In this document: in pieces, positions 48,649 to 58,941 of the stretch
Layout of the letters: each line of letters opens with the position of its first letter
How positions within the stretch are numbered: position 1 is the stretch's first letter
NCBI GenBank assembly: GCA_916613615.1
Contig: OU744721.1
Location: 72,359,060 to 72,423,059 of the forward strand
From: Steromphala cineraria
Taxonomy: Eukaryota; Mollusca; Gastropoda; Trochida; Trochidae
Reading direction: 5' to 3'
DNA: 64,000 bases
Position numbers and translations under genes: made by a program
The notes under the pieces: generated by a model
Databases searched by the model: none
What the model was told of the DNA's origin: nothing
Seen by the model: only the letters and a program-made list of their open reading frames with translations

Positions 48649-50279
48649 ATAATGAGTGGATTTATATAGCGCTATATGCTCCAGGCACTAAGTGTCTGCT
48701 CTAAGCGCAATATGAAAGTATGTACATTATTTACAAAAGTGGGAATGGGAATCTAGCAGTGGTAGTATTTTTTGAAGAGGTATGTTTTTAAGTGAGATTT
48801 GAAGTTGTCAAGAGTTGGAGAAAGTCTGATTTCATGAGGAAGAGAGTTCCAGAGAAATGGAGCAGCATAGCTGAAAGAGCGGTAGCCAAAGGACTTCAGG
48901 TGACATTTCGGTAGCTCCAGAAGGTCAAGATGTGCTGATCGCAGTGTTCTCGCAGGGATGTGCTTAGATATTGTCTCCCTGAGGTAGAGTGGAGCAGTTT
49001 CATGGTAACACTGATAAGTGAGTGTGAGGATTTTAAAGTCCACTCTTGCTCGCACTGGCAACCAGTGCAAGGACTTCAAAACAGGCGTGATGTGGGCGTG
49101 CTTTTTCGTTCTGCTGATGATCCTTGCACCTGTGTTCTGGACCTTCTGAAGTTTTGTGAGGAGCTTCTCCGTCGTGCCGTAGTAGAGACTATTGCAGTAG
49201 TCCAACCGTGATTGGACTAAGGAACGCACAAGGATGGCTGTAGCGTCCTTAGATAACATGTGTCGAATATGACCAATGTTACGGAGATGGTGGTAGCAGA
49301 CCTTACATGTGTTGGTAACCTGGTTTTCCATTTGCCTTTCAGAGTCAATCAGCACGCCTAGATTTTTTACCGTGGAGGAGAATGGTTTATCTGCATCTCC
49401 AATGGAAATCGTTTCACCTTCAAGAGAAACTGTCTCTCGTTTTGGTCCAACAATGATTGCTTCAGTTTTTGCATCATTCATCTTGAGTTTGTTCATGGTC
49501 AGCCATGTTTTGATGTTGCCAGTACAGTCCTCAAGTTGGGAAATGGCAGTGTTGGAGTCTTCAATTCGGAATGTTCTCTGGAGTTGCATGTCATCTGCGT
49601 AGCCGTGATGATTGACACCTTGCGCCTCGATAGAATCTCCTAGGGCCTTGATGTACAGAGTGAACAATAGTGGTCCAAGTACGGAACCCTGGGGTACACC
49701 AAAGGGTAGAAATACCTTTTCAGAAGATACTTTGGAGATCTGTACTGTTTGACACCTTTCAGTGAGATATGATTTGAACCATGCCAGGGCGACTTCTGTG
49801 ACTCCAAACTGGTATTCAAGTTGGCGTATCAACGTGGCGTGGTCGATGGTATCAAACGCCGCAGATAAGTCCAGTAGTACAAGGAGACCAACCTGGCCTG
49901 TATCTGCAGCTTTCTGAAGGTCATTCACGATGCGTAGTAGGGCAGTTTCCGTACTGTGGGAACCTCTGTAGGCAGACTGGTACTTGTCAAAGAGGTCATT
50001 GTGCAGAAGATGGGCAGACAATCTTCGTTTTACAGCCTTCTCGAGAATCTTAGACAAAAATGGAAGATTAGACACTGGCCTATAATTCTCCACAGATGCA
50101 CTGTCCAGGTTTGATTTCTTCAATGAGGGCTTAACAACTGCTTCCTTGAAAGCAATCGGTACACTACCAGTAGACAGACTGAGATTAACAAGTTTGGTAA
50201 TCACAGGCAGGAGAATGCCTATCTTCATCTGTATATCTGTCATGTTTCTTAAAATCTTTTTACATTTTCTTCTGAGCAT
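48649..50279 (-). mobile_element. 5'-truncated LINE of the CR1/L2 type with intact reverse-transcriptase frame
   Basis: A frame of 508 codons (50279 down to 48753) is open without a stop. In order it shows [18 protein letters not shown], the motif A aspartate in [28 protein letters not shown] (motif B), YADDMQLQ (motif C, where YADD is the catalytic pair), then the C-terminal [14 protein letters not shown] and [11 protein letters not shown] blocks typical of CR1/L2-clade LINEs. The endonuclease and the first part of the reverse transcriptase are missing, so the copy cannot mobilise itself. The 3' UTR is about 100 bases and ends in an ATTATT-like tail at 48649, against the hairpin array. The long open frame suggests a fairly recent insertion. 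Confidence 0.92.
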
Positions 50280-50377
50280 TGGTTTAGACTTCTATATCTA
50301 AAACTCTATGTTAAAAGTTTCCTATTTGACCTTAAGGTTCGGAAACTTGACCTTAAAATTCTTCGAACCCTTTGGAC

Positions 50378-50712
50378 CATTCTCTCCCTACATAGGCCGT
50401 TCAAGTCATGAAATGTTGATCGGGCGCCTGTTCTTATTTGACAAATTCCGTGGTAACCGGCAGTTTCCCCTAGCGGTAAATATATGCACCTCAATCCATT
50501 AGAATTGACAAAGCTTCTTGCATTGAAGGGTGGTTAAAATCACAAGACCTTTGCCATGATTCAGTAGTATGATTTTAAAAAGCGTCGTGGATTGCACAAC
50601 TAACTTCGATTGCCTCAAATCAGGCATCTCTCATTCTAGCCAACAAAATCGGCTCATTTGAACAGAGGCTCAATCAACAATTCATTGATATTCCTCTGTT
50701 GGGAGAGGCTGA
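50378..50712. mobile_element. MITE-like element with terminal inverted repeats (copy 3)
   Basis: It starts CATTCTCTCCCTACATAGG, then ATGAAATGTTGATCGGG. It ends GAACAGAGGCTCAATCAAC, then CCTCTGTTGGGAGAGG, inverted matches of the start. The interior (CAGTTTCCCCTAGCGG, TTGCCATGATTCAGTA, GATTGCACAACTAAC) follows the copy at 4.17 kb block by block. Confidence 0.72.
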
Positions 50713-50932
50713 TCTCCTTTTTTTACCTTCTGGCAATATCTTCTTCATGTACACTGTATTAACACTGCTTTATTGAGTACAAATGAATCAATTCTGTTCC
50801 CTGCAAATACGTCTTTGCAACACTGAGATAAAGCCCATATTTAAGTGAAATTTAAATGATATCCCAGTTTGACGTTGGGATTTCATGTTGTGCATATTTA
50901 CAGGTTCTCGACACTACGGTCGACCGAAATCA

Positions 50933-51030
50933 CAATCTAGTTAAAACTAGCTGCCATGTGTACGTACAATATGTCCTACGATACAAGGACTTATGGGACA
51001 TAAACATTACGGTTAGTTTTAACTAGATTG
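50933..51030. mobile_element. 98-base element with perfect 17-base inverted ends
   Basis: CAATCTAGTTAAAACTA at 50933 and its exact complement ending at 51030 enclose about 64 bases. This could form one hairpin or be a very small MITE. No second copy is seen in the window. Confidence 0.65.
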
Positions 51031-51129
51031 ACCAAATCGGCACAACATTTTATGACTTGTTCTGCCTTTGCGACCTTTAAAGTAAAGGAGAATTATCCGC
51101 TGTTATCACTGACTTTCTATCTTCACTCG

Positions 51130-51830
51130 GCGTTCACTTCATGAGGTCTTAAGTTTTTAAGAAAAGAACATATTCTTCATTCCCTCAGCATATTTCGACG
51201 ACATGTGAATATTCGTCTACATTTTCTATTCCTTCGAAGAGTTTTTATACACGGATTTTAAACGATTTGAAAATGAGCACAATGGTATATGTTACTTATC
51301 TTATCTTATCTTACTAATCCCATCACAAACCGTACATACAAAGATGTTCAATCAATAAGAAGAGTTCTACATTTCTACAGTGGTAGAAGCGCTTGTAAAA
51401 TATAACAAAATGCCTTGAGATTCATTGGTTAGATCGTCCTTACTAGGGTAATATAATAACTATTAATTTTGGTAATATTTTTTGTGGCTGCCTCCTCGGG
51501 ATATTGAATCTCATAATTCGTCTTTTTAATTTTGAACTTTAAAATAAAAAAATAGAATTTCTTTTAAAACAGCTTTTATTGATCTAATGCCTTAATCAAC
51601 GTGAACTGTCGGAGCTTTCTCAAGTCAATTTTCCTAGGAATATTGACCACCAAGTTAAAGGTGAATACAGTTTACAATAATATTCAAACGTACTTATTGC
51701 ATAAGATCTATAATTCTATTGTAACAGAAAAAACGAAATTGTATGCTAATTCTCTAAACATCTTTCGACAACATGCGAACATTCGTTTAAACTTGCTTGC
51801 CCCTTCGAATGATTGATTGAAAATGAATAT
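51130..51830. repeat. Possible diverged direct duplication
   Basis: A block near 51.19-51.27 kb (CATATTTCGACGACATGTGA, then ATTCGTCTAC and CCTTCGAA) is echoed near 51.76-51.83 kb (CATCTTTCGACAACATGCGA, ATTCGTTTAA, CCTTCGAA). The similarity is partial and was judged by eye. Confidence 0.35.
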
Positions 51831-53430
51831 TACCTGAGTAGAGATTTCTAAAAGTATTTTCTTTCACAACGTAAAAGAGAAATTGAACGTGCGTGTGTGT
51901 ACATGTTAGTTAGCGGTTTATAATGATATGCAAAGTTATTTCGTTATTTGCATTTGGCAATACATCGTAAGATTTTTTCAAAGGTCAGTAATCAATCATC
52001 GTGTCAATTCATTAAGTACACGATATTAGATTAGTTTTAATCAGTCAATTGAGACACTGGAGCTTACTATTAAAAAGCAATCAGTTTCAAGCTACACTCA
52101 AATAAAGATAATGCATCAAATCGATTGTGAGTCAATTCTATTATTTCTGAAACAATTTTTCTTACATGGATGTTGTACATATCTGTATTTCTTTGTTAAT
52201 CCTCGATTTTAATATATTAACAGAGACTGACTTCCACGTCCTTATTTTCCCTAATATCACTTAATGCTTCATACAATAAACTACTGGACGAAACAAGGAA
52301 AGCAATCCAAGAAAGATAACTCTTTTGGGTACACAATTCTGGAATACCACAAGCAAACTTGATTTGAAGTTCTTTAATGGATCAAGGATAGCCATTGAAT
52401 GTGTTAAAGAAATCCAAAAAGCAAATATTGTCAGTAAGGTTTACATACAGGATATAGCTTGATATAAATCAGTTATTCAAATTTGTCAGAGTTATTGCTA
52501 AACCAATCCCTACACTTCAACACACGTGTTTTGAGAAGCTTACAGATATGCCTGTAATACGCTTATAATGACGATAGCATAGACAAAAGGAAATCCGGTA
52601 ATATAATAGGTCAATATTGAGAAATATGTTTAATCGAAACAAATGAATGTGAAATGAAACTACATTGCTCCAATTTGAATTTATGTAAATGATGCATATA
52701 TATTGCTGAAAATGAACGAAACTGTTTTGTTTTCTTCACAATATGACATTGTACTCTTTATATAATGTTCGTCTTTACATAACCATATCGTTATAGTGAC
52801 ATATATCTCCCCTCTTCCTTTATTAAGTTACACTGTGTATGTGTTACATCATCTAATGACCCTTCCAAATATATATTGTTCAATTGAGTTTGTGCTATTG
52901 CACTGTAAATATTATCATGCGGCTCATATACATAACTACCACAAGAGACTTGAAGTGTGGACGCCATGATCTGTGATTCAGCTACATGATGCCTGGTGCT
53001 AAGAAACAGATACAATCACTATTGCATGAAGGTGACAGTGAACGACACTGAGACAGTACAGATTCCTCAGCTGTGTCATTAAACACAAGACCATGAGAAG
53101 TGTATCACGTTTATCTGCTCCACTCGATAAGACTGTCAGAAATGATGCGATGATAACGGTAATCCACAGCATCTGCAAAATTCACACATCGAGTTGGGAG
53201 TACGGGTTCTATCTCTAGTCTCGATAGCGTTCATTGTCAGAGTTATCGTGACATATCCGAGTGTCTCATTGAGAGGATGTCATTGTCAATACAAGTAGTG
53301 ACACAATTTGGTCGTTTTCAGAGACATTTTAATTAGCAACAGTCAACAAGACAAGCTACTTCCTCTTCGTTCTTGAGGAAGTGTGGCTTTCATTAGACAA
53401 TCAATCCGTCAGAATTGTAAGTGGAAAGCG
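51830..53430. other. Non-coding stretch, nothing recognised
   Basis: AT-rich sequence without coding features. A minus-strand frame of 74 codons near 52.8-53.0 kb has no family features. Confidence 0.5.
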
Positions 53431-54880
53431 TTGAGGTCTTACCTTTTTCCAACAAAACAAATCTTATCACGAAGCTAAACTTCTGTCGTTAACACAGAAC
53501 TTAATTGGAATAATCGTATACCGCTAGCAAAATGCATGATTTATAAGATGCTGACAAACAGGAAATACAATTGTCTTTAAAAGCATGTAAAAGGCAAATG
53601 TTCCCGTCTAGACATGCCTCTACAATTATGTAATTCAACATGATGTGGTTGTATTACATTAAGGCCAAATGCAACAAAAACAAAGTTGAAAAGTTCATTG
53701 CAAATAATTCACGACAGGACATACTGCCATCTAACGTGTGTCAACAGCTAAATTAATTAACATTTGTGCCCTCACTAGTATGATTTCCGACTTCAATGGT
53801 TTCTATTTTCCTTACCTTTACAGCACAAATATGTCAATCAAATGTCAAATGTTGTATTAATGTTGTTACTTCTAAATACAACCGAATGATTATTTATTAA
53901 TCTTGATTACTATTTTTCTTTTGATAACACCATCTGCATTAGGGCACGTCTGTTTCGTTTCTAATGTTTTTTTAATATAAGTAAGTTAATGTAAGTTACT
54001 TTCTCGCTATTCCTTAAGCGCTTTCATTTCAAAAACAATAACGTTAGGTGAGGTGTGATGTCTTAGGTTTTAACCCCGTTTTCATTAGTATTTCACTTAT
54101 CTCACGACTGTTAGTATTTTGCAGGGAGAAAGCGCGCGACACTATTGTGGCTATAGATTGAAGTAACATGCGAGCATCGGCTGGAACTATGGGTGGTACT
54201 GTGCTGAAATTCAGTGTAGAATTGCACCCAAACCTGACTGCGTGTAAAACAGTTCTGTACTGTAGACAAAGTTGCCGAGCCTCCTGATGCGATGCCGAAC
54301 GCGCTAACCACTGCTCTGTCCCACCCACAAATACAGAAAAATACCAATAATGTTTATTGTTTAAATCAACTGTGGTTGAAGCTCTGAATTGATAACAATT
54401 TCTTATGAATTTTAAGTGGAAATTTTACTGGGTCCTAAGTTTTCAAAACAGATGTTATCATCAAACCACCCTCATGTCGTTATCACAGAGCTTCAACTGG
54501 ATGACGATGAGGCTGAATGTATGGTTAATCACACACATACGCACAAGTAATATTATCAATTTACAGGGTGAAGGGCACAGGTTCTATGTCGATAATCTAA
54601 AATCTGTCACGGTCTACCATTCACTTCTTCAATTAAGTTTTTCAACTTCACCTTACTGTAAAACATTAAAGCCCTTGTACTGTATGCCAAACGGAACATT
54701 TTACGGCATGTAAATCTTGTTCTCTTCATTCGTGTCAACACTGCTTAATCAACCAACATTTATGCTATAACTAGTACTATTTCGCACTTCAATGGTTTCT
54801 ATTTCCTTTCCTTTTACAGCACAAATTGTAGTTTATAATGTATTCTACGTCAATCAATTGTCAAATATACGTCAAATGTC
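53430..54880. repeat. Possible pair of old direct repeats flanking a SINE
   Basis: Near 53.77 kb the text reads GACTTCAATGGTTTCTATTT, followed by TTTACAGCACAAAT and then GTCAATCAA...GTCAAAT. Near 54.78 kb the same blocks recur in the same order (GCACTTCAATGGTTTCTATT, TTTACAGCACAAATT, GTCAATCAATTGTCAAAT). Weaker matches extend upstream in both (GTCGTTA-ACACAGA / GTCGTTATCACAGA). The two copies lie about 1 kb apart and enclose the SINE. Confidence 0.5.
54044..54340 (-). mobile_element. tRNA-derived SINE
   Basis: Read on the minus strand, it begins GGGACAGAGCAGTGGTTAGC, an A-box-like sequence of a tRNA-derived promoter. It continues GTTCGGCATC and, about 60 bases on, has a weak B-box-like GGTGCAATTCT. 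The 3' part has GTGAAATACTAATGAAAACG then GGGTTAAAACC, resembling conserved 3' parts of metazoan SINEs. No complete tRNA cloverleaf can be drawn. Confidence is moderate. Confidence 0.6.
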
Positions 54881-55144
54881 CAAAGCTACATGTGAATAAA
54901 TCAAGTTAGTGACAGCTAGAAAGACAACAGCTATATTCTTATATTTTAGTACTGCATACGATCAAATTCTTCTAGTCTGCCTCTTTGTAAATGCAATATA
55001 TTGATTATAAATAAATATGCAGCCATCAGGGATAAGTCGATTGACATACATCAGATGGACTGATGTTTTCACAATAACTTGGGTACACGTTTTTACCTTC
55101 ATGCCCTTAATGGCAGTGCTGACAGCAGAATCCTACCAGTCTAA

Positions 55145-55413
55145 GTTTCACTCCCATATTGAGTCTGGCTAGATACAGCAACGGGTCGTGTCAGCCGACC
55201 TATAGAAATGACCAATAAGGGTTCATCTTATAAAGCCGCAATAGTCTGCAATCGCACATAACATTCCAATTTCAAATTACAACTTATACGAATAGTATGA
55301 TCGGACAAATCCATTCGGCCATCTATCGTTTGATTGGAGGGTTATAGGTCACCGGAAGGTCGACTGACGCGACCTGTTACTGTATCTAGCTAGACTCAAT
55401 ATGGGAGGGAAGC
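55145..55413. mobile_element. MITE-like element with inverted ends of about 60 bases
   Basis: The left end CTCCCATATTGAGTCTGGCT then AGATACAGCAACGGGTCG is matched by the reverse complement of the right end, CGACCTGTTACTGTATCTAG then CTAGACTCAATATGGGAG. The arms differ at a few positions. The interior is non-coding. Confidence 0.8.
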
Positions 55414-56990
55414 GAGTTTTATTGAGGCTAGGTTAACTTAGAATGGAATCGTTCTGAGTCGTGAAAGGATTCCTATTAACATCAACCCGAAAAAGTACAC
55501 ACATTGTATGTAAATGCTGCATCATACATATAGTTGTTGCAAATCTTTTTGTATTGGAAGATGTTTAGTATCTATATGTAGCTTGACTAATTCCTTTATG
55601 TACCATAGCATACTCTTTGATACTGTTAAGAAAACGGCTGTTTGAATTTCATGATTTGTACATGGAAATTATAGTTCTTACAACTTACAAGATCAGTAAC
55701 GTTGATCTTTTGCATTAGTTATGTCATCTCCATGAAACAGTATATTGAGTAAAACTCATGATATTGGCGTTCGCTGACTAGTTTAGTTTGATGTTTCCCT
55801 TTGTATTCTTATCAGCGTTCCGCCAACCTGTTCCGCACATGTGTTTTCGAATATATTTTGAATAGTTTGCAAACATGCCTACAGAGATAATAATTTCATT
55901 TTAGCAGCGGTTGAAGCTCATTCAGACCTGTTTGATCCCATTACACGGAAAATATTACATACGTTATTGTATTGAAACCCCCTGAATTATGTTAAACAAG
56001 GGTGTGATACATCCGGTATGGTATCGAGCTGACATAGAACTACATCCTTTCTTCTTCAGCGTAATTAAAAAAGGAAATAGTGAGAAATATATTTATTAAA
56101 TGCAGATTCATGCGATGAGAATGACAGAAGTGATGAGATGATAATGCTTATCAAAATCTTTCAAATAGTCGCTTGGGGACAAGTTGATTGCAACATTTTA
56201 TCTCGTCAATTCCAAGCAGTTCTTCTTAATCATGGCCAGTTAAAATTAAATTTAGAATTGAGTTATAAATGATATTCCAGAACCAGTGTTGTAAAGAGGC
56301 AGTTTTCATAAGTCCTTATTTTTAAATCCAACTCCTTAACCATATCATTTGTCAGCAGTGTTGAACACTTGCCTAATTGTAACAACTGACTTCTTTTCAT
56401 GTGCAATAAAGGTAAGGTACCTTACAGCTTGTATTGTCAAATAAATTTGTTGATATCAGTGTTTTATCAGTATATATCCTTTTGTATTGAAATTGATGCA
56501 TGTTATAGGTATGAGGATGCAGTAGTCATCTTGGGTAACTTTCTACCCAAGTTTATGGTTCTTGCATGCAGGTTATGTCTCTTGAAACTGAGTGTTTAGC
56601 ACTAAGATTTAAGTACTTTTCTTGAAGAAACATTTGTAACATACACATTCTCTGTGCTAGCTTTAAAGGTTATTTGTCGAAATTATTATCAATATCATCC
56701 CTTATCTCCATTATCAGCTTTCTTCCTGAAATAAAAGCATTAATTCGAACACTAAAACATTGTTTTAGGAAACTCTATAAAAAACATAAAGCCCCTTTGC
56801 ATTGTTTCAAATGTTAAATATTTCATGTAATGTAGTATTAACCAAAAAATAAGAAGGTTTTGATAAGTGTAAGTGCAGATATGTTACCATATAACATTAA
56901 TGTTTCAGCAAACATTTTGATATACGTTTATATTTTGTTAAGCAATTCTTTTGGATAAATAATCGGATTTATTATTAGTCCGTGAAAGAC
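55414..56990. other. Non-coding stretch, nothing recognised
   Basis: AT-rich, with no coding features. A 66-codon frame near 56.4 kb has no similarity I recognise. Confidence 0.5.
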
Positions 56991-56999
56991 ATTACAGTA

Positions 57000-57024
57000 T
57001 AATATATATATATATATATATATG
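57000..57024. repeat. (TA)n microsatellite
   Basis: A run of about eleven TA dinucleotides. Confidence 0.95.
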
Positions 57025-57267
57025 GGTAAAGAGTAAACATCCGATGATTCAGACTGGATCAATTTTCTTTAATACGATGAATTCATTTCGACCATTATGT
57101 GGGTCTTGTCAAGTATGATTACAAATGGAAGGTTACACATATTTATACATAAGAACAAAACAATAAATTCATATAATCAACACATTGTTGTGTGTTTAGA
57201 TTGACAGTTAGGAAGTCAGTCATGTGTAGTCAATCACGTAGCGATTGCCCCAAGCACTAATTGTAGG

Positions 57268-57500
57268 GTGCAATTAGAACATAATAGACTCAGTCAGGCT
57301 GAAGTAACAAAATGTCATGATAAGAGGTGCGGCACTTGTCCTGTTATTATTGAAGGCAAAGCTTTTAAATTTGAAACTGGGGATGATTTTCAAGTTAAAC
57401 ACACAATGAATTGTAAATCTAAAAATGTAATTTCTGCAATTCTTTGCCCCACCTGCAATCTTACCTATATACAGACGGTTGCAGATATCTTTACCGGTAT
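57268..57500 (+). pseudogene. Fragment of a Penelope-like element (GIY-YIG endonuclease region)
   Basis: The frame encodes KCHDKRCGTCPVIIEG, FKFETGDDFQVKHTMNC, KSKNVISAILCPTCNLTYI. The pattern (C-x4-C-x2-C, a short beta-rich linker, then C-x-S/T-x-NVI-x-x-x-x-C-x-x-C-x-x-x-YI) is what I know from the zinc-knuckle plus GIY-YIG part at the C-terminus of Penelope-like retroelements. Here the second motif reads YI-QT, lacking the Gly expected after YI, and the frame then runs into a minisatellite and stops. The reverse transcriptase and the rest of the nuclease are absent. It is a dead fragment. Confidence 0.7.
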
Positions 57501-57705
57501 CAACCGCGATCAAACTGCAATCTGATTGCAGTTGACCGCGATCAAACTGCAGTCGGACCGCGGTTGACCGCGATCAGATTGCAGTCAGACCGCGGTTGAC
57601 CGCGATCAAACTGCAATCTGATTGCAGTTGACCGCGATCAGAATGCAGTCGGACCGCGGTTGACCGCGATCGGATTGCATTCTGATCGCGTTTGACCGTG
57701 GTCAA
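57499..57705. repeat. 32-base minisatellite, about six copies
   Basis: Units start at about 57499, 57531, 57563, 57595, 57627 and 57659, a period of 32 bases. The consensus starts GTTGACCGCGATCAAACTGC and ends either AATCTGATTGCA or AGTCGGACCGCG; these alternate in an irregular order. The units are rich in CG and in short inverted matches (CTGCAAT/ATTGCAG, CCGCGG), so they can fold on themselves. They begin inside the degraded Penelope-like frame. Confidence 0.92.
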
Positions 57706-58110
57706 TTCAGAATCATTGAAAGAAGGAAAATTTGATCTATAAAGCCCATCAGTTGATATAAAGAGGACAGTCAATTTGTACAGATATGTTTGTCGCCAGT
57801 TATAATTTGAAAACGCATAAACAATGTTATGGTTGATTTACATATGTATGGAAAAGGCATATGTTTTATGACCAAATAAAACATGTTAATTGTAAAAACT
57901 ATACATGTAGTAGTTATATGCAACATCGGTATCACCGTTTCACTTGTTACGGCCAGAAGTGATTATCAGTAATCAATACAAATAATTTTCTTTTACTCAA
58001 TTCGAATTGAATAAGACTAGGTTATGTTTTTTTTAATAAACATTATAGTATTTAAAAAATTGTGTAAAGTTTGACAAATCGTATTCTGGAATTAACATAT
58101 AAAGGATATT
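57706..58110. other. Non-coding stretch between minisatellite and MITE
   Basis: AT-rich, nothing recognised. Confidence 0.5.
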
Positions 58111-58941
58111 TTAAAGGGACAGTAGTACGTTTTTTTAGGAATATAAGCTGATGTCAGGAAAATGAAAATAAATGGTTCCAATTGAAAGACAAATATTTTA
58201 ACTGAATGAAGCAGTAATGAATTAAATATATTTTGTAAAGTTCAGCCATTGGATTCTTGTTTTCTTACACAAAATGAGTTAAAGTTGTTCATACAAAAAT
58301 GACCGCCAATGGTCTTTATGTGAAACTTTATAATTTATTTTCTTACAATGGATGATTGTGTAATAAGATTTTTGACATTATCAACATAATACATTATCCT
58401 TCATTGGCTCCCTGTTAAGTACCGTGTGAATTTCAAGATCTTGTGCCTTGCATATAAATGTCTGAACTGTCAAGCTCCCGACTATCTATCTGAACTTCTT
58501 TCTCAGTACACCCCTGCTAGATCTCTAAGATCACAGAATCAACACCTACTTGCAGTTCCTGAAGTCAGACTTGTATCCTATGGACATAGGACCTTTGCCT
58601 ACACTGCAGCTTCACTTTGGAATTCACTGCCAGCTGACGTGAAATGTGCCAAATCACTTAACTCTTTCAAATCCATCTTGAAAACCTATTACTTCTCCAT
58701 GGCATTCTCTTAGATTCTATTTCCCTTAAACTCAAGCACTCTGTATATATTGTGTATAGTTTTACTGTTTCTTTCTTTCTTTATTGCTATCTTTAGCGCC
58801 TTGAGCGAGCATTGAATGCACGGAAGTTGGCGCTTTTAAAAATACCCACTATTATTATTATTATTAATCATTAACATTCAATTATCAGTGACAAATTTGT
58901 ATTGTTTTTCTTCAAGAAGGAACGTGCTACTGCCACTTTAA
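58111..58941. mobile_element. TTAA-flanked MITE interrupted by a LINE fragment
   Basis: Left end AGGGACAGTAGTACGTTTTT from 58115, preceded by TTAA. Right end AACGTGCTACTGCCACT to 58937, followed by TTAA. The left 280 bases follow the intact copy at 28.3 kb (GATGTCAGGAAAATGAAAAT, AATGGTTCCAA, ACCGCCAATG, ACATTA). The homology stops near 58395 and resumes after about 58868. A LINE 3' end occupies the gap. Confidence 0.88.
58396..58868 (+). pseudogene. LINE 3' end nested in the MITE (CR1/L2 type)
   Basis: It begins abruptly in the C-terminal part of a reverse transcriptase: LHWLPVKYRVNFKILCLAYK, then YTPARSLRSQNQHLLAVP and AASLWNSLPADVK, with a stop at 58713. These blocks line up with the C-terminus of the LINE at 48.7 kb ([31 protein letters not shown]), but the two proteins differ, so they are separate families of one clade. 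The 3' UTR ends in (ATT)n. It is strongly 5'-truncated. Confidence 0.9.

Noticed and set aside
48960..49602. Plus-strand frames of 83-97 codons
   Set aside because: They are antisense shadows of the minus-strand reverse transcriptase.
54300..54330. Functional tRNA gene
   Set aside because: Only an A-box-like segment is present; no acceptor stem or anticodon arm can be paired, so a SINE is the better reading.
57060..57130. Terminal repeat of the Penelope-like element
   Set aside because: On the minus strand a stretch (ATAATGGTCGAAATGAATTC) faintly recalls Penelope-type ends, but its orientation disagrees with the plus-strand fragment and I cannot support it.
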